Positions 11,845 through 24,029 of a stretch of 64,000 nt of DNA are shown here, piece by piece; within the stretch, counting starts at the first letter, position 1; every line of letters begins with the position of its first letter. The stretch is from NCBI RefSeq assembly GCF_003589595.1, contig NW_020654810.1, positions 21,743,100 through 21,807,099 of the forward strand. The letters are read 5' to 3'. The notes under the pieces were generated by a model, which made no database searches, was not told the DNA's origin, and saw only the letters and a list, made by a program, of their open reading frames with translations. The translations under genes were made by a program, and so were the position numbers. The stretch comes from Hyposmocoma kahamanoa. Its lineage: Eukaryota > Arthropoda > Insecta > Lepidoptera > Cosmopterigidae.

Positions 11845-13864
11845 CGAAAACATACGTATGATTTAAAAAAACTTGCTTACGCGCATGAAAATACCGTGAA
11901 AAGATATTTTAGGTAAATTAACAACAACATCTATAAATAGAGTTCTTAAAGAACTGACCCGTGAATTTTACAGAACGCAACTTGCACCTCTTGTGATTTA
12001 TACCAAAAGGCAGCACCATCACCCACCCTCTTTCATCTATCATTATCGGACAATGGCTAATCTAACGTGTAGGGGTACTTCATCACCGGAGATCGTGGTA
12101 ATTAACACCAGAGATTAACTCTGCATCTCCAGTGACATGTGACGAGATGATATTGTTCAGAGTGGTAAACTTTGCGTTTTATACCTTATTTATTTATTTA
12201 CTATTACCTTATTAACTTGACAAAGGTCAATAAGCGTACTGGCGCTTTGCATCCGATACGGTTTCGAATTCGAAAATATGCAAATCTAGAAAACTCGGAC
12301 CCGCTTCGGATGGAGCTTGTGCACTAAATCCGATTCCAATCCGAGAAAAGACGAACATCGCTTGTAGACCTAGCGATAAAATTAACCCTATGACATTTTG
12401 GACCGTCATTTCATCTTCACAAACAACAAATACGAATCGAACGAGGTGTGCAAACGCTCTAATGCTAATTGCGAAACAAGACAGCGTAGTTGCACATAGT
12501 TCGTATTGGGACACCAGATGTCGCGCCGAGTACCAAATAGCTATTTTTGTATCTAATTTGTTTGACGAACGTTGACATTGACGAACTGGGGGCCTACCAC
12601 AACCTAATGAAAGAATATTACTTTAACCTTACATTGACTTTTCGTACCATGACGAGCTTAAAGTAAGCTTATTATAATGTTAAAACTATGTTTTATTGGC
12701 AGCTTTGTGACTATTCATTCACACAGTTCGTACCATGAGGCGACTTAATATATATGTATATATAATATTGTTCTTGTGTCAAATTTAGCAATTTTAAAAT
12801 AGTTACTCGGACGCAGTGGAAACAATATTATTTTCGAATTTATTGTCTAAATATTGATTTGTAATGATTAAAAGTTAAGTTGAACTTATTTATTTACATA
12901 TATGTCTTGGCACTATCCATAGATATGATATTCCTTTATTAACCGACTAAAAAAAGGAGAAGGTTTCCCAATTCTCGAAGCTTATTTGTGCGCCGTAGCT
13001 ATTTTCATAATCTTTATCCGCCAAACTAAAATCAATAACGTAGGTACCTACTAAGTTATTTTCAAATATGTCTTCAATGGTCCACTGCGTCTGTTTGAAT
13101 AGTTGATAGAAAAGCATTTTCTCTCACATTTCCGAGCTTGCTAAGTAGACGCAAGAACGAAAGCGGTCTTTTTATCGCCATTAAACGCCGTCGACTGCAG
13201 TTTGTAGTGGTATTCTTTTTTCATTTGTACCTTAACACTTCCTTTTTCTCGTTTATCTTGCACTAATTTATTTAGCTCCCCTTGTGTTATAAGGAAGTTA
13301 AATGGAAATTAAAGCTAATCTAGTGTCTACGGACCTGCGGTTATTGGTTTAGAATTAAAATTAGTTTAGTCGAGAAAAAGTTTTGTTGGTTTAAAGTAGA
13401 TTGCGGGAAAGTAAACTTTATCAAGTGCTAGTTAGAGCCCTATATTTTTTAATTTTTTCTCTCGGTAGATTTACCTGAAATTCACATTCTTCCACTTGTC
13501 ACAATTTTTTTTAATGTATATGCGCCACTTTATTAATATAATTAAAATGTAGCGGTTAAAATATTTTCAACCATTTCACTTTTTAAGCACATGGAGAATA
13601 CAGTACACAATACAGGGTGCTTGAAAAACAACCCTTGTGTAAAGCGAGTAGACAAGCGCGATTTGTCTTGTAACACAGTGCAGGTGAGGCCCGGTCTAAT
13701 AAATGCTGCTACATCACGCCCGACAACGCTACACAACGATGCGGTGAGGCACAGAAAGATACCTAATGGAGATTGCGTCTATTTTTTTATATACTAAGAT
13801 ATAATTCAGGCGAAAAGACGCTTTATAATGTAGACGATATATTACGTTTTTTTTTAATGTAAGG
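11845..13864. other. No gene recognised
   Basis: Contains a 95-codon minus-strand frame (12227-12514) with a hydrophobic middle but no known domain, and a Rep-B end fragment near 12943-12985 (AACCGACTAAAAAAAGGAGA). Otherwise AT-rich and featureless. Confidence 0.4.
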
Positions 13865-13938
13865 ATTTATACCGGTTTATTGTTGTTGATAATTTGTGTG
13901 ATTTGACAAATTATCAACAACAATAAACCGGTATAAAT
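13865..13938. repeat. Perfect 33-bp hairpin with 8-base loop
   Basis: Bases 13865-13897 are exactly reverse-complementary to 13906-13938; the loop is GTGATTTG. Pairing stops abruptly at both outer ends. It could be a foldback element, a small-RNA hairpin precursor or a recent inverted duplication. No flanking target duplication is obvious. Confidence 0.85.
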
Positions 13939-14225
13939 ATACTCATTATAATAATAAACCGAGTTTACAGGAAAGGCCTATAAAGGCTATAATACAATTC
14001 TGTCCAAGACAAATTAGAACAATTTAGAACAACACCGCGAGACAAACATGGCAATGACACCAATTTGGTATAAACGTATGTAATGCGTATTATTATTACA
14101 ATGCCCGTTTAACGACAGAATAGAATTTTTTTATGAAAAAATTGTTTATTTCCCGTAACGTTTTACAGACACTGCGACGATTATTTCCTGTTTTTAAACT
14201 AGAACTTTTAATTAGTTTTTATGAT

Positions 14226-14478
14226 ACGAAGTGACGGGATGATCATGTCGTGCGCCTGCTGATAAGCGACACGCCTGTTCATAACAGTTGCAAAACCTTT
14301 TTTTTTTTTTTTGCCAATGTGCCCGTCACGCTGAGACATAAGTTAAAAAGTCCCATGTATCTATAATATCACCGCCCTTACCTTTCGAAACGCAGTAGTG
14401 CTCATATTACTGCTTGGCGGCAGAAATAGCTAGTATTTCCCTGGAAAAATTCTTTACTCTTTCGCAAGGAGCTCCTTA
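14226..14478 (-). repeat. Rep-A copy with internal T-run
   Basis: Reversed copy in which the segment normally holding the GTGCCACTCAGAGC stretch is replaced by a run of T (about 14297-14312). Confidence 0.75.
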
Positions 14479-14960
14479 GCAAGAATTACCAGCTTAGAAC
14501 TTTTCGATCAACACGACTCACCTTGATATATCCATTACTACTAGTTCCGAAATTATATTTACAACGATTGTACATTTTCAATACTGAACACTAAACATCT
14601 TGTGCATTTGTAACAAAAACATTTTGCAAAATAAAAACCATTCCTCCCGGAACACACGATAAAAAAACACAAAAAGACAATCTCCCTCACTACCTGCTTT
14701 CAAAAGAATGGTAGACACTTCAACATACAAAAATTTTATATTATTATTTCATGCAATATGATGACAATGATTGTATTCGAAAAACAATGTTGTGACGTCA
14801 CGTAATACAATTATTGTTTTGGAACGATGCGCCTGCATAAAGGCTCCATATCAACTGAGGACTTCGTTTAGTCAATTATTATGTATAGGTTAGTTCAATG
14901 ATGCAGAGCATTTATTTACGTTATTATTATTATTAATATTATGGAATATATTTTATTATT

Positions 14961-15245
14961 ATCAAGTGACGGGACGAACAAGTCGTATGCTTGGTGGTGG
15001 TATCATACCTACTGACAACAGTGTCCGGGCTTCAAAGCGCAATGATCTAAGCAATACACCCGTCACTCTGAGATTTAAAAATTGGACAAGTCCAAAGTGC
15101 CTGTTTGTGTAAGTACAGGCACTTTGGACTTTGGATTTTGGACTTTTGGATTTTGAGTACCTGCACACATTACTGTTTGGCGACAGAAATAACTATAGGA
15201 GCAATACTTTCCTTGATTACCTCGTCCACAAGGAGCTCTACTGCT
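14961..15245 (-). repeat. Rep-A copy with internal 15-bp hairpin
   Basis: Reversed copy. Inside it GTCCAAAGTGCCTGT (15090-15104) pairs perfectly with 15115-15129 across a 10-base loop, a local inverted duplication not seen in other copies. Confidence 0.75.
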
Positions 15246-16120
15246 ATTTTTCTATATATAAATGATTAGATCGACACGGACTCACTGTGACTGGTAAATT
15301 CTTATTCACATTGAAGTATTCTTTACAAAATAGTATTTACCTTTATAAATATATTTAAATACAGAACAAGATTTGCCACAGCCAAAGCTACAGATTTGTG
15401 CCTTTTGTTGTGGAAATTCTAAGTGTCTGGAGGCCACAGGCGAAACAAAAGCTTTCAATTCGGCTTGCTACGTTCTCTGGTGATCGAAAGGGTGACAATA
15501 CACTTTCTGCATTGGTGTACCTTCTTCGAATACTCGCACTTCCCAATGATATAGCGTAACTGGCTTAGTTTATAAGAGCTTCTTGGCGTTAAGCTTCGGA
15601 ATCCTATTCAAAGTTTCCAACTGCATAACCAAAAATGGAAGGGAAGTTATCTAATTCACGCTTACTTCAACTTACACACTTCCAGTCTAGTGTATAATAC
15701 TAGCCTTTATGTAAGTCTATCTGGGTATCAGAAAGTCCGATTCAACTGTAACAGGTCCCAGGCCCAGGACAAGTGCTATCGCTCTCTCGTTAGGTCCCAT
15801 TTTCCTTTTCCGTTCTTAAATTTCGGTTTTCATTGTCACTCATTCACTATTGAAGTAGTCAGAGTTTCGAACGTACTTCCTGTTATTGCTCGAGAAACCG
15901 TTAGATATTTTCAAAATGAGACGTCAAGGAGGATTATTTATCCACTGTTCCATCCATTTCTTAAATAACTATTACGACATCACGAAATATGTGTTTATTT
16001 AAGCATTTATAGTTAAATTTAATATTATAATAGTGTTTTTTGTCACAAATATGTTTGTTTCAGTAATTATGATCTTTACTTAAGTCTAGGAAGAAATTAG
16101 CAAAATCTTTTGTTTATATT
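15246..16120. other. No gene recognised
   Basis: A 92-codon plus-strand frame at 15690-15968 has no recognisable domain. No repeat match within the window. Confidence 0.4.
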
Positions 16121-16124
16121 TTAA

Positions 16125-16425
16125 TAGCAGTAGAGATCCTTGTGAAAGGGTTCGTCCAGGGAAACACTGTCACCTTACCTATTTCTGCCGCCAAGCAGTA
16201 ATGTGAGCATTACTGCGTTCCGGTTTGGAAGCGTAAGAGTGTTGGTGAAATAACGGGCACATGGGACTTGTCCCCTTAGTCTCACGGTGACGGGCACAGT
16301 GGCAGTGCCCCTAAGATCTTCGCGATTTAAAGCTCTGAGTGGCACTGTAACTGTCATGGATAGTCGTGTCGCTTACCACCAGGCGCACGTCTTGTTCGTT
16401 CTGTTACTTGGTATTTATTATTAAA
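16125..16425 (+). repeat. Rep-A copy, full length with A tail
   Basis: One of the best preserved sense copies, ending TTACTTGGTATTTATTATTA plus an A-run. Confidence 0.8.
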
Positions 16426-16654
16426 AAAAAAGTTTTCCTTTAGTTAAATGTGAATTGTATGTATCCTGTACAACATTAATTTAAAAAAGTCTGTAATAGT
16501 CACTACTCTGTATTCATTTAGTTTATACAACGTCTCATTGATTTGCCGGTCAACGAGAGCTCAATGAACGCGATATTGTTTGTTGTAGCTAGATGATTTA
16601 ACTGCCTAAGCATTATCATTTAGGAGCTCCAATACGGTTCTAGGAAATCGACAA

Positions 16655-16800
16655 CCTCAGTAACCCGATGGTTGTTTGTTTCAGTATGGTCCCGTTTTCA
16701 ATTCCCGGCAGGACCAATCTGGGAAATGTAGTAAATTGTTTCTAGTCTGGGAGTTTTATGTAGTTTCTCTGAGTGAATTCCATTGCTGTGACAATTAATG
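16655..16800 (+). repeat. SINE-2 copy (tRNA-like), diverged
   Basis: SINE-2 carries a B-box-like GGTTCGATTCCCGG followed by a conserved body (TTCTAAATTG.TT..GTCTGGGT.TTCT). This copy has TTTTCAATTCCCGGCAGGAC and TTTCTAGTCTGGGAG. Confidence 0.6.
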
Positions 16801-17520
16801 AATATTGAACTCCTTATTTTGAGACCATTGTGATGTGTTTCTCTGGCAGATTATAAATCTCTTAATTTATTGGTCCATGGTAATTCCAACCCCATTTTAA
16901 GTGTGTTTTTATTGAACGTTTTTTGATTTCATTTGATTATTAATTACAATTATAACAAACTAGCGGAGTATTATCACAAATAATGTTCAATGAAAATAAA
17001 AAGATTACTACGATACATAATGTTTTTACTTGCCATTTAAACCATTTATTTCCACACACATTAATTACATAAAAAAGTAGGCTTAAAAGATTTATTTATA
17101 AGTGCAAAAAAAGAACTAATATAAATTAACACACACATTACATTATTTGTGTATGGGGACAGTCACAGCATTTACCGAGCAGCTAAAGTCGCTTAGTACG
17201 GGCTTTCACCTTGCTCCCGATCTTTGCAAACACATTTGTAATTACGCTTGTTTTGCAAACTTAGTACTTACTAACATTATAAAGCTAATTCTGTTTTTTA
17301 TTTTGTTTTATTCACAATTAAAATCTTTACAAAAAGAAACACAAAACAATTTATGTATCGCTGCCATCACGTGCTATCAGGCGTCTAACAAAATAATTAT
17401 TAATAATTGTATATTACTTAAGAATTTATGAATTGACTTAAGCATTGTTTTATAATTTTTTGGTTTACCCATAAGTTTATCAAAAACGTCACTTGGCAAT
17501 TTATTAAGCAGTAATGGTAA
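16801..17520. other. No gene recognised
   Basis: AT-rich. The segment near 17030-17070 matches, inverted, the interior of the 2475-2883 element. A 94-codon hydrophobic frame at 17147-17431 has no supporting context. Confidence 0.4.
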
Positions 17521-17524
17521 ACTA

Positions 17525-17632
17525 CGAGACGAGAGAAATAAACGTAGGCCATATTTCTCCCGGCCTGGGAATTTAACCTGGGACCTCTGCGTGGCAGTCC
17601 AGCATGGTAACCGTTCGGCTACAGAGACAGTT
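17525..17632 (-). repeat. SINE-1 fragment (tRNA-like head)
   Basis: SINE-1 is the family with the head TCCGTGGCCGAACGGTTACC (A box) and GGTTCGATTCCCGG (B box). Here only the reversed head is left, with B box decayed to GGAATTTAACCTGGGACC. Confidence 0.75.
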
Positions 17633-18212
17633 AAGCTAATTAAATTATTAAATTAAGTTAAACTAATCTCCAATTTAATAAATAATTTCTGTTTTAAGAT
17701 ATCGTCAAATATTTATCACAATCTCGCCTGGTGTTAAGAGACCTAGTGGTCGCATGTACTAGCCCAGAAGGTTATACTTTTACGTAGTAAGAGCCCAAGA
17801 AATATTGAAAATACTGTTTAGGAAAGTATTGTTCTCAATAAACCATCAATTCTACAGTCAGAGATAAGAAATTTATCAAAAACTTCTCTCAGTTGGGCAC
17901 ATCATCTCTCCCTAACCAATTTGAGTAATGGAAAACCAAATTTTGCAAATGGAGTTCTTTGATCTAGCACTTATGCAACCCGTTTGTCTGTCTGCATGTA
18001 TATTCGAGTAATTTAATTATGTGTAAGTTTTTTTTTAAATTAGCATACTTCAATCTATCTGCATGTAATATTATTAATTTATAAATTTGTTTTTTTTTTA
18101 AATTTTTTGAACCAAAGGTGAAGTTATAATTATTTAGGATATTTACACACACAGATACAGATTTAGCAGAACACTGAGTAAATTCTTAAAATTTCTCTTC
18201 ACTTAAAATTCT
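17633..18212. other. No gene recognised
   Basis: Low-complexity AT-rich DNA without a supported feature. Confidence 0.5.
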
Positions 18213-18328
18213 CAACGGTTTGCACTGTGGACGCTGGACGAGGAGTTTTCGGGTTCGATTCCCGGTGTGACCAGTTTCGTAACTAAACTTTTCTAAATTG
18301 GATTTGGTCTGGGTTTTCTTGATAGTTT
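18213..18328 (+). repeat. SINE-2 copy
   Basis: Shows GGGTTCGATTCCCGGTGTGA and the body TTTCTAAATTGGATTTGGTC. The head of the tRNA-like part is degraded. Confidence 0.65.
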
Positions 18329-18335
18329 TTTTTTT

Positions 18336-18632
18336 TATAACACCAAATGACGGGACGAACAACTCGTGCTCCTAATGATAAGCGACACGCCTGCCCATTA
18401 CAGTTGCCGGTCGAAGCTTAAATATAAGTAAAGATCTGACAGGCATTGCATTGTGCCCATCGCCTTGAGATATAAGTTGACAAGTCCCATGTGTCTATAA
18501 TTTCACCAGCACTCTTACCCTTCAAAACCAGAATGATAATCACTCACAAACTGCTCACATTAATGCTTGGCGGCAGAAACAGGTAAGGTGGCAGTACTTC
18601 CCTGGACAAACACTTTTACAAACAGCTCTTCT
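18336..18632 (-). repeat. Rep-A copy
   Basis: Full-length reversed copy starting with a T-run and ATAACACCAAATGACGGGAC. It directly follows a SINE-2 copy. Confidence 0.8.
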
Positions 18633-18743
18633 GTTAAAATACTATAGAATTTCGTGCAATTAGAATAAATAATGTTCCTATCTACGTCCATAATATTCTA
18701 CTCATACAAGATTTAAATGAAAAGCTCTTATTTTTAAAACTTT

Positions 18744-19187
18744 TTTAACCGACTTCAAAAAAGGAGGAGGTTCTCAATTCGACTGTATGTTCTTTTTTTT
18801 TCTTTTTTTTATGTATGTTACTCTTGTATGTTATTCTTTTTTTGTTGGAAAGGGGGTACTTCCATAGTGGTCCCATTTTATTTTGAAGAAAATCATCCAC
18901 CTCGAAGGGTGGCTGTTCACGCATGAAGATTCATTTTTATAATTAGCGCCTAACTTTAATTTAGGAGCAATTACTTTAATGCTTGATTTTACTATTTCTT
19001 CAATTCAAGGCGATTTTCTCTCAATATAATTTGAGTAGTTTCGTAGTGAGAACCTATTTTTATTGTCTCCAGTGTCAAGTCCTGTATAGTGGCGAACTAG
19101 GGGATATTTCAATAAAACTTAGCAAATAGACGTAATTCCACGTACTTTTGAGGTCAGTTTTTTAGTACTCTGTACTGAGGTTATTAC
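18744..19187 (+). repeat. Rep-B copy
   Basis: Starts AACCGACTTCAAAAAAGGAG and is the plus-oriented counterpart of 3300-3729. It ends at TTTAGTACTCTGTACTGAGG. Confidence 0.7.
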
Positions 19188-19734
19188 AAACATTTTTAGT
19201 TACAGAACTTACATACCATAAAGTACAAGTTAAAATGTAAGTATAGTTGGATCCCAATGCAACAGTTGATTTAAACAATGTTTTAGTGTTTTTTCTAACC
19301 CTTAAAAAGTACCTATACGACATGTCAATCAGACAGCCGCCACGCCGCCGGTCGAAAAACCGAACGATAAAAAATTTTCAACCAGTTCAAATATATCTAT
19401 CCATAAATGTAATATGTATGGCTGGTAGCGCTCTCGGTGAGAAACGGTCCACCTGGTGAACAGCGCCATCTGTTGTCGTTATTTAACACCATTATAGTCG
19501 TCTATTGGCCGAACGCCAATGCTGTAAAATGGACACTATCATTTTTTCTCGTAATTGGTAACGTAGGTTACAGAAAACAATAAATGCGTCATCCTATTAT
19601 ATTAACACACTAGAGCCGAGGTTTCCAAACTTTTTTGTCTCGCAGACCTCGCGCCACTTTTTTCTGTTTTATATAATCTATCTAACCAGACTGTATTTTT
19701 TTGGCAAATTCATCAACTTCAAATATGCATTTGA
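19188..19734. other. No gene recognised
   Basis: Mixed composition with a short GC-richer patch at 19330-19470. No supported exon. Confidence 0.4.
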
Positions 19735-20155
19735 CTGTTGAGACAGTGTGGATGATAGGATTGACCGTAGAGGAAAAAACTTAACTAAACACGTCATAAT
19801 CATTAATACAAAGATCGAACACTCAGAAAAAATTCCTTCGATCCGGTCGGATTCGAACCGACGTCTTCTTGCATACCGTGTCAGACGCTATACCAACTAA
19901 GCCACGGAACGAACTAACGGACCCAACGAATTTTTCTATGTGCTTGCGTCGTGTCTTTGTATTTGGTTTTTTAACGACTTTTTAGTCGTAGCGCCATCTA
20001 TGAGAAATCTATGAAAGATTTATCACACAGTTAGTATCTTTACAGCTACTAGTCCTGGCGAGAGATGTCGCTATTCACTGTATTTAAATTTTTTATTGAA
20101 TTGATGTTCAATTATTTTTTGTGAAATTACTCCACTAGTTTGTTGTAATCATTAA
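19735..20155 (-). repeat. SINE-3 copy (tRNA-like)
   Basis: On the minus strand: an A-box-like GTGGCTTAGTTGGTATAGCG and a B-box-like GGTTCGAATCC in tRNA-like spacing, followed by a conserved 3' body (TTTTTCTGAGTGTTCGATC) and preceded by about 180 bp of conserved 5' body. The acceptor-stem ends do not pair properly, so this is a tRNA-derived retroposon and not a working tRNA gene. Confidence 0.75.
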
Positions 20156-20517
20156 CACAAAGATCGTACACTCAGAAAAAATTCCTTCGATCCCATTGAC
20201 TTACAAATAAATGGACGACGGGTCTAATACAAAAACCACGAAAAAAATGTCCCAAGTCAACCTATTCGAAATTTAAATTGTAATGTCATCGCAGTATCGC
20301 GCTGTCCGTAGAACAAATGAAGACTAAAGCGGAGTGTCGCGCTCTGTATACGATTTTAGCGCCTTACAAGTGCGGACACTTTTTAGCGCGGACCCGACGT
20401 CCATATAATTGTACGTCAATGTTCGATCCGATCGGATTCGAACCGACGACGTCTTCTTGCTTACGTATTATTACGTATTACGTGGCTTAGTTGGTATTGC
20501 GTCTGGCACGGTATGCC
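20156..20517 (-). repeat. Broken SINE-3 copy hosting MITE-8
   Basis: The piece ending TTCCTTCGATCC resumes after the MITE with TTCGATCCGATCGGATTCGA. It then flips to the opposite orientation (TGGCTTAGTTGGTATTGCGT), so the copy is both interrupted and internally inverted. Confidence 0.65.
20194..20421 (+). mobile_element. MITE-8 copy 3, nested in SINE-3
   Basis: Ends CATTGACTTACAA and, at the right, the inverted GTACGTCAATG. The 8-bp duplication TTCGATCC (20186-20193 and 20422-20429) can be confirmed against uninterrupted SINE-3 copies, where the sequence occurs once. It is shorter than copies 1 and 2 by an internal deletion. Confidence 0.9.
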
Positions 20518-20768
20518 ATCTTACATATTTTTGCCGCCAAACAGTAATGTGAGCATTATACTACGTTCCGATCTGAATAAGGTGCGGGTGAAATTACGGA
20601 CACATCGAACTTGTCAATTTGTCTCAGGGTGACGGGCGCCGGGGCAGTGCCCCTAAGATCTTTGCGATTTAAAGCGCTGAGTGGCACTGCAGCTATTATG
20701 GATGGGCGTGTCTCTTATCACCAGGCGCACGACATGTTCGTCACGTCACTTGGTATTATAAAAAAGCG
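20518..20768 (+). repeat. Rep-A copy, 5'-truncated
   Basis: Starts near ATTTTTGCCGCCAAACAGTA and ends GTCACTTGGTATTATAAAAA. Confidence 0.8.
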
Positions 20769-20821
20769 TAGGTACCAGTTGAGTAAAGTAGACTATTCCA
20801 ATATCGATTCAATAAAAATTT

Positions 20822-21165
20822 AAAATACTGTGAATAGCGACATCTGTCGACTGGTCGAGCTGTAAAGGTACTAACTGGGTTATAAATCTTTCATAGATTT
20901 CTCATAAATGGCGCTACGACTAAAAAGTCGTTGAAAAACCAAATACAAAGACACGACGCAAGCACATAGAAAAATTCGTGAGGTCCGCTGGTTCGTTCCG
21001 TGGCTTAGTTGGTATAGAGTCTGGCACGGTAAAGAAGACGTCGTTTCGAATCCGGCCGGATCAAAGTAATTTTTTCTGAGTGTTCATATTAATAATTATA
21101 ACAAACTAGTAGAGTAATTACACAAAAAAAATGTAATAACAATTCAATAAAAATTTAATACACTA
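20822..21165 (+). repeat. SINE-3 copy in inverted orientation to 19735-20155
   Basis: Shows TGGCTTAGTTGGTATAGAGT and TTTCGAATCCGGCCGGATCA with the full 5' body. With the copy at 19735 it forms the arms of a roughly 1.4-kb inverted repeat. Confidence 0.75.
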
Positions 21166-21999
21166 TTCCATTTATAGATAGCCAAAAAAAATTTTGTTCA
21201 CGACCTGCCTAAATTGGTCCCACTCTCGTGGACGTCTCATGCATCCCTTATTTTTTTCTTCGCTGACATGGACTCCTTGAATTCGATATAGAACATTTTG
21301 GGAAGTAAAATAAGTACTACCTACTGAAGGAAATAAAATATTATTTTACTGTGAAATAACTTCAGTTTGCTCGTATTGTGCCTAACAACAAGAATATAAA
21401 ATTGATAACCTGTTGTATCTTTCATGCCAACTGCATAATTTAGTTTGTTGAATTTACGGTGCTACAATACCATAGAGCTTAGTAAATAATAAAAATAGTG
21501 ATTTAAATTAAATTATTTGTTCACAAACTCTGATAAAAACTGTCCTCTGAATTAGAGTGCACGTCCATGTAACTAATAACAATAAACCAAATATGAAAAC
21601 ATTATAATTTTTAATAGCAAAAACGCAAAAGGGAAACATCAGCGGCCAATCTGTTAAATGACAGTTATCTGCGTGATTGATTGCTTTTGCATGTAGAAAA
21701 CGCACGTGAATCTACCAGGGCACTCTGTCATAGTGATGAAAGGTTGACCACGCTTCTGTGATGTATGTAATCCAAACCTCCTTCTTTTGGAAATAAAAAT
21801 ATTTCGAAATCGAAAATCTAAGAACTCGATATATCCATCTTATGGCTCTATCATCCATCTTATTAACAAATGTCAAATCGTCAAGAATATTTGGACCTTA
21901 GACTATTGGATCATCGAGTATTAACCAGAAATAAAGATGAAATGTCATTTAATCTGTTTAAAAACTATTCTGCCAACGGTGATAACTGCGCTCCAATTG
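21166..21999. other. No gene recognised
   Basis: AT-rich DNA without a supported exon, RNA gene or repeat. Confidence 0.45.
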
Positions 22000-22470
22000 A
22001 CTAGCCCGAATTCGAAACAATTGATGGGTGTCGTCAATTATTTGACTTCAAATCAACCAGTTTAACTTGAGCTTTGCTATAATGGACGACGAAATTTACA
22101 TATTTAATATTTGATTCCCGATAAAATGTTTGTTTTGTAATTAGATGTTTTACTGTTTTTCCCACACCACCGAATGGAACAGCCCGCCATAGTTAGAGAT
22201 AATAACTTTATTACAATAAATACGGAATATTTTTGGAATATACGGAGACGTACACCTAGGTCATAGTTGACGCTGCACTATTTCAGCTATCTAATTTGTG
22301 ATTTCAGTGCAAACGAGAATTGATATATAAAAGGGATATAAGGCTCATTTGCCTGATGATTTGCCAGGGATGGATGGCCCTTATTTCGTCTCTATTTGTG
22401 ATTATAAACTCGATGATTTGGACTCATTCCCGTATCTAGAATTATGACTGCCTAGAGTGTGTTCCTATCT
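22000..22470 (-). repeat. Third partial copy of the block shared by duplications A and B
   Basis: Matches 51520-51870 (including GGAATATTTTTGGAATATAC and TTGCCTGATGATTTGCCAGG) and, from CAATTGTTGACGCTG-like sequence onward, 40240-40400. It carries a THAP start on the minus strand. This places a relative of the A/B right end upstream of the DUF229 cluster. Confidence 0.7.
22125..22190 (-). pseudogene. THAP zinc-finger start, decayed
   Basis: From an ATG at 22190 the minus strand reads MAGCSIRWCGKNSKTSNYKT and then loses frame. The M-x-x-C-S-x-x-x-C spacing followed by a TSNYKT stretch is the beginning of a THAP-type C2CH zinc finger, a DNA-binding module of host factors and of P-element-type transposases. 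Compared with the copy at 51582-51660, several bases encoding GITFH are deleted. No further exon was found. Confidence 0.6.
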
Positions 22471-22689
22471 CATCAGTGACTCTTTCATTTTCTACAGCGT
22501 TGTATATAACGAGTCTCTATTATTAGTTCTAAAAAGGGTGTGTTCCAAATTTCAGAGATAGAAGACCTCGTATGTGCATCGCTAAAACCCCGAATAATAA
22601 TCTATTCTCAAGGTAGTTTAGTAGGAATTCCCTTACTCTACTGAACGATCCATGGTACCTGCGTAATGTAACGTATGCACTCTTTAAGA

Positions 22690-22870
22690 AGGGTGCAATT
22701 AAAGGCACATGGGACATAGCAACTTATGTTTCAAGGTGACGGGTGCAGTGGCAGTGCCTCTGACCTTTGTGGTTTAAAGATTTGAGAGGCGCTGCAACTG
22801 TCTTGGACAGTGATGTCGCTTATCATCAGGCACACGACTTGTTCGTCCCGCCACTTGGTATCATAAAAAA
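22690..22870 (+). repeat. Rep-A copy, 5'-truncated
   Basis: Starts within the GGCACATGGGACATAGCAAC region and ends CGCCACTTGGTATCATAAAA. Confidence 0.75.
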
Positions 22871-23254
22871 AATATACATTGTCGTGTTTAGAATAAAACA
22901 TATGTAAACATCGTATAGTTAGCTATGTGACGAACATGAGGGTACAAAAAAATAGCAAACAAAATTATTTTTTGATTTGATTAGATTGTCACCCTAAAAT
23001 TTCACTCGCAATCGACTACTAAAAACGGAACCCCTTCCTCTGCAATGTCAACACTAACATGTACATTCTAACATAGGTCTTTGTAAACTGGATAAAAAGT
23101 GTAATAATATTCATAGAGTTATCTGCATTATTGATGAGAAATAATCTACTGTTTTGATTCGTTTTGCGAAAAACCGACCCTTCGTGTTAAGCCTCGAAAT
23201 ATTAAATTGGCCTTGAAATAAAGCTCCTTTCATTAGCCTATGAAATTTACTGGC

Positions 23255-23460
23255 AGTAGAGCTCCTTGTGAAGGAGTCCAGGGAAATACTGCCACCGTAA
23301 CTGCATATTTCTGCAGCTAAACTGATAATGTGAGCAATACAGGGTTCCGGCTTTCACAGGTAAGCGTGCTCGTGGAATTATAGGCATATGGAACTTATGT
23401 TTCAGTGTGACAAGCGCAGAGGCACTGCAACTGTTATGACATGTCGTTTACAAACTTTTT
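23255..23460 (+). repeat. Rep-A copy, 3'-deleted
   Basis: Begins AGTAGAGCTCCTTGTGAAGG and loses its 3' third after GCAACTGTTATGACATGTCG. Confidence 0.7.
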
Positions 23461-24029
23461 ATAATTTTATAGTCAACCCAAAATGACTATGGTATTTGTA
23501 CTCCAGCAGAGCTTACTTCAACTTCGATTATCATCCTTCCTCTTTTTTTACTTTCGCACGGGGGTGTTTTATTATTATTTTATTTGTGGTATTATTCAAT
23601 TCAAAAAGAGTCTGTATCCATACATTTTCTTTGGAAAATTACGAACCAATGTTACAAACATTTCAGTCTACGAGCTATATAATTACTTTATAACTTCATA
23701 ACTTTCTTCTACAACCCGCGGCTGCAAAGTTTCTGAGTTATTAAGGAACGTCTCAATTTTGCTGCAGTTAGTTTCTCTTTGACAGTCGATAAGTTTATTT
23801 TCTTTGCTGACAACCGATTCTGTGCGTAAAGTTTTAAATAATCTCGACTTTATTGGCTGAATGAACAGCATTAGGCTGAATGCCAGTGTCCAGACTGATG
23901 CAGATCTTGCGGCGCGTCCTTATACGTTCTGGCGTCGATCGGATCCAAAGTAAGAGATAGTATATTTCATGGTATATTTAATTAATAATTAAGTATATTA
24001 GTTATGCAATATTATAACAAAATATATTG
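23461..24029. other. No gene recognised
   Basis: Hydrophobic plus-strand frames at 23483-23701 overlap each other and lack context. No repeat match. Confidence 0.4.

Noticed and set aside
20990..21065. tRNA gene in TGGCTTAGTTGG...TTCGAATCC
   Set aside because: Repeated with the same flanking body in several places and mutated; a tRNA-derived SINE-3, not a tRNA gene.
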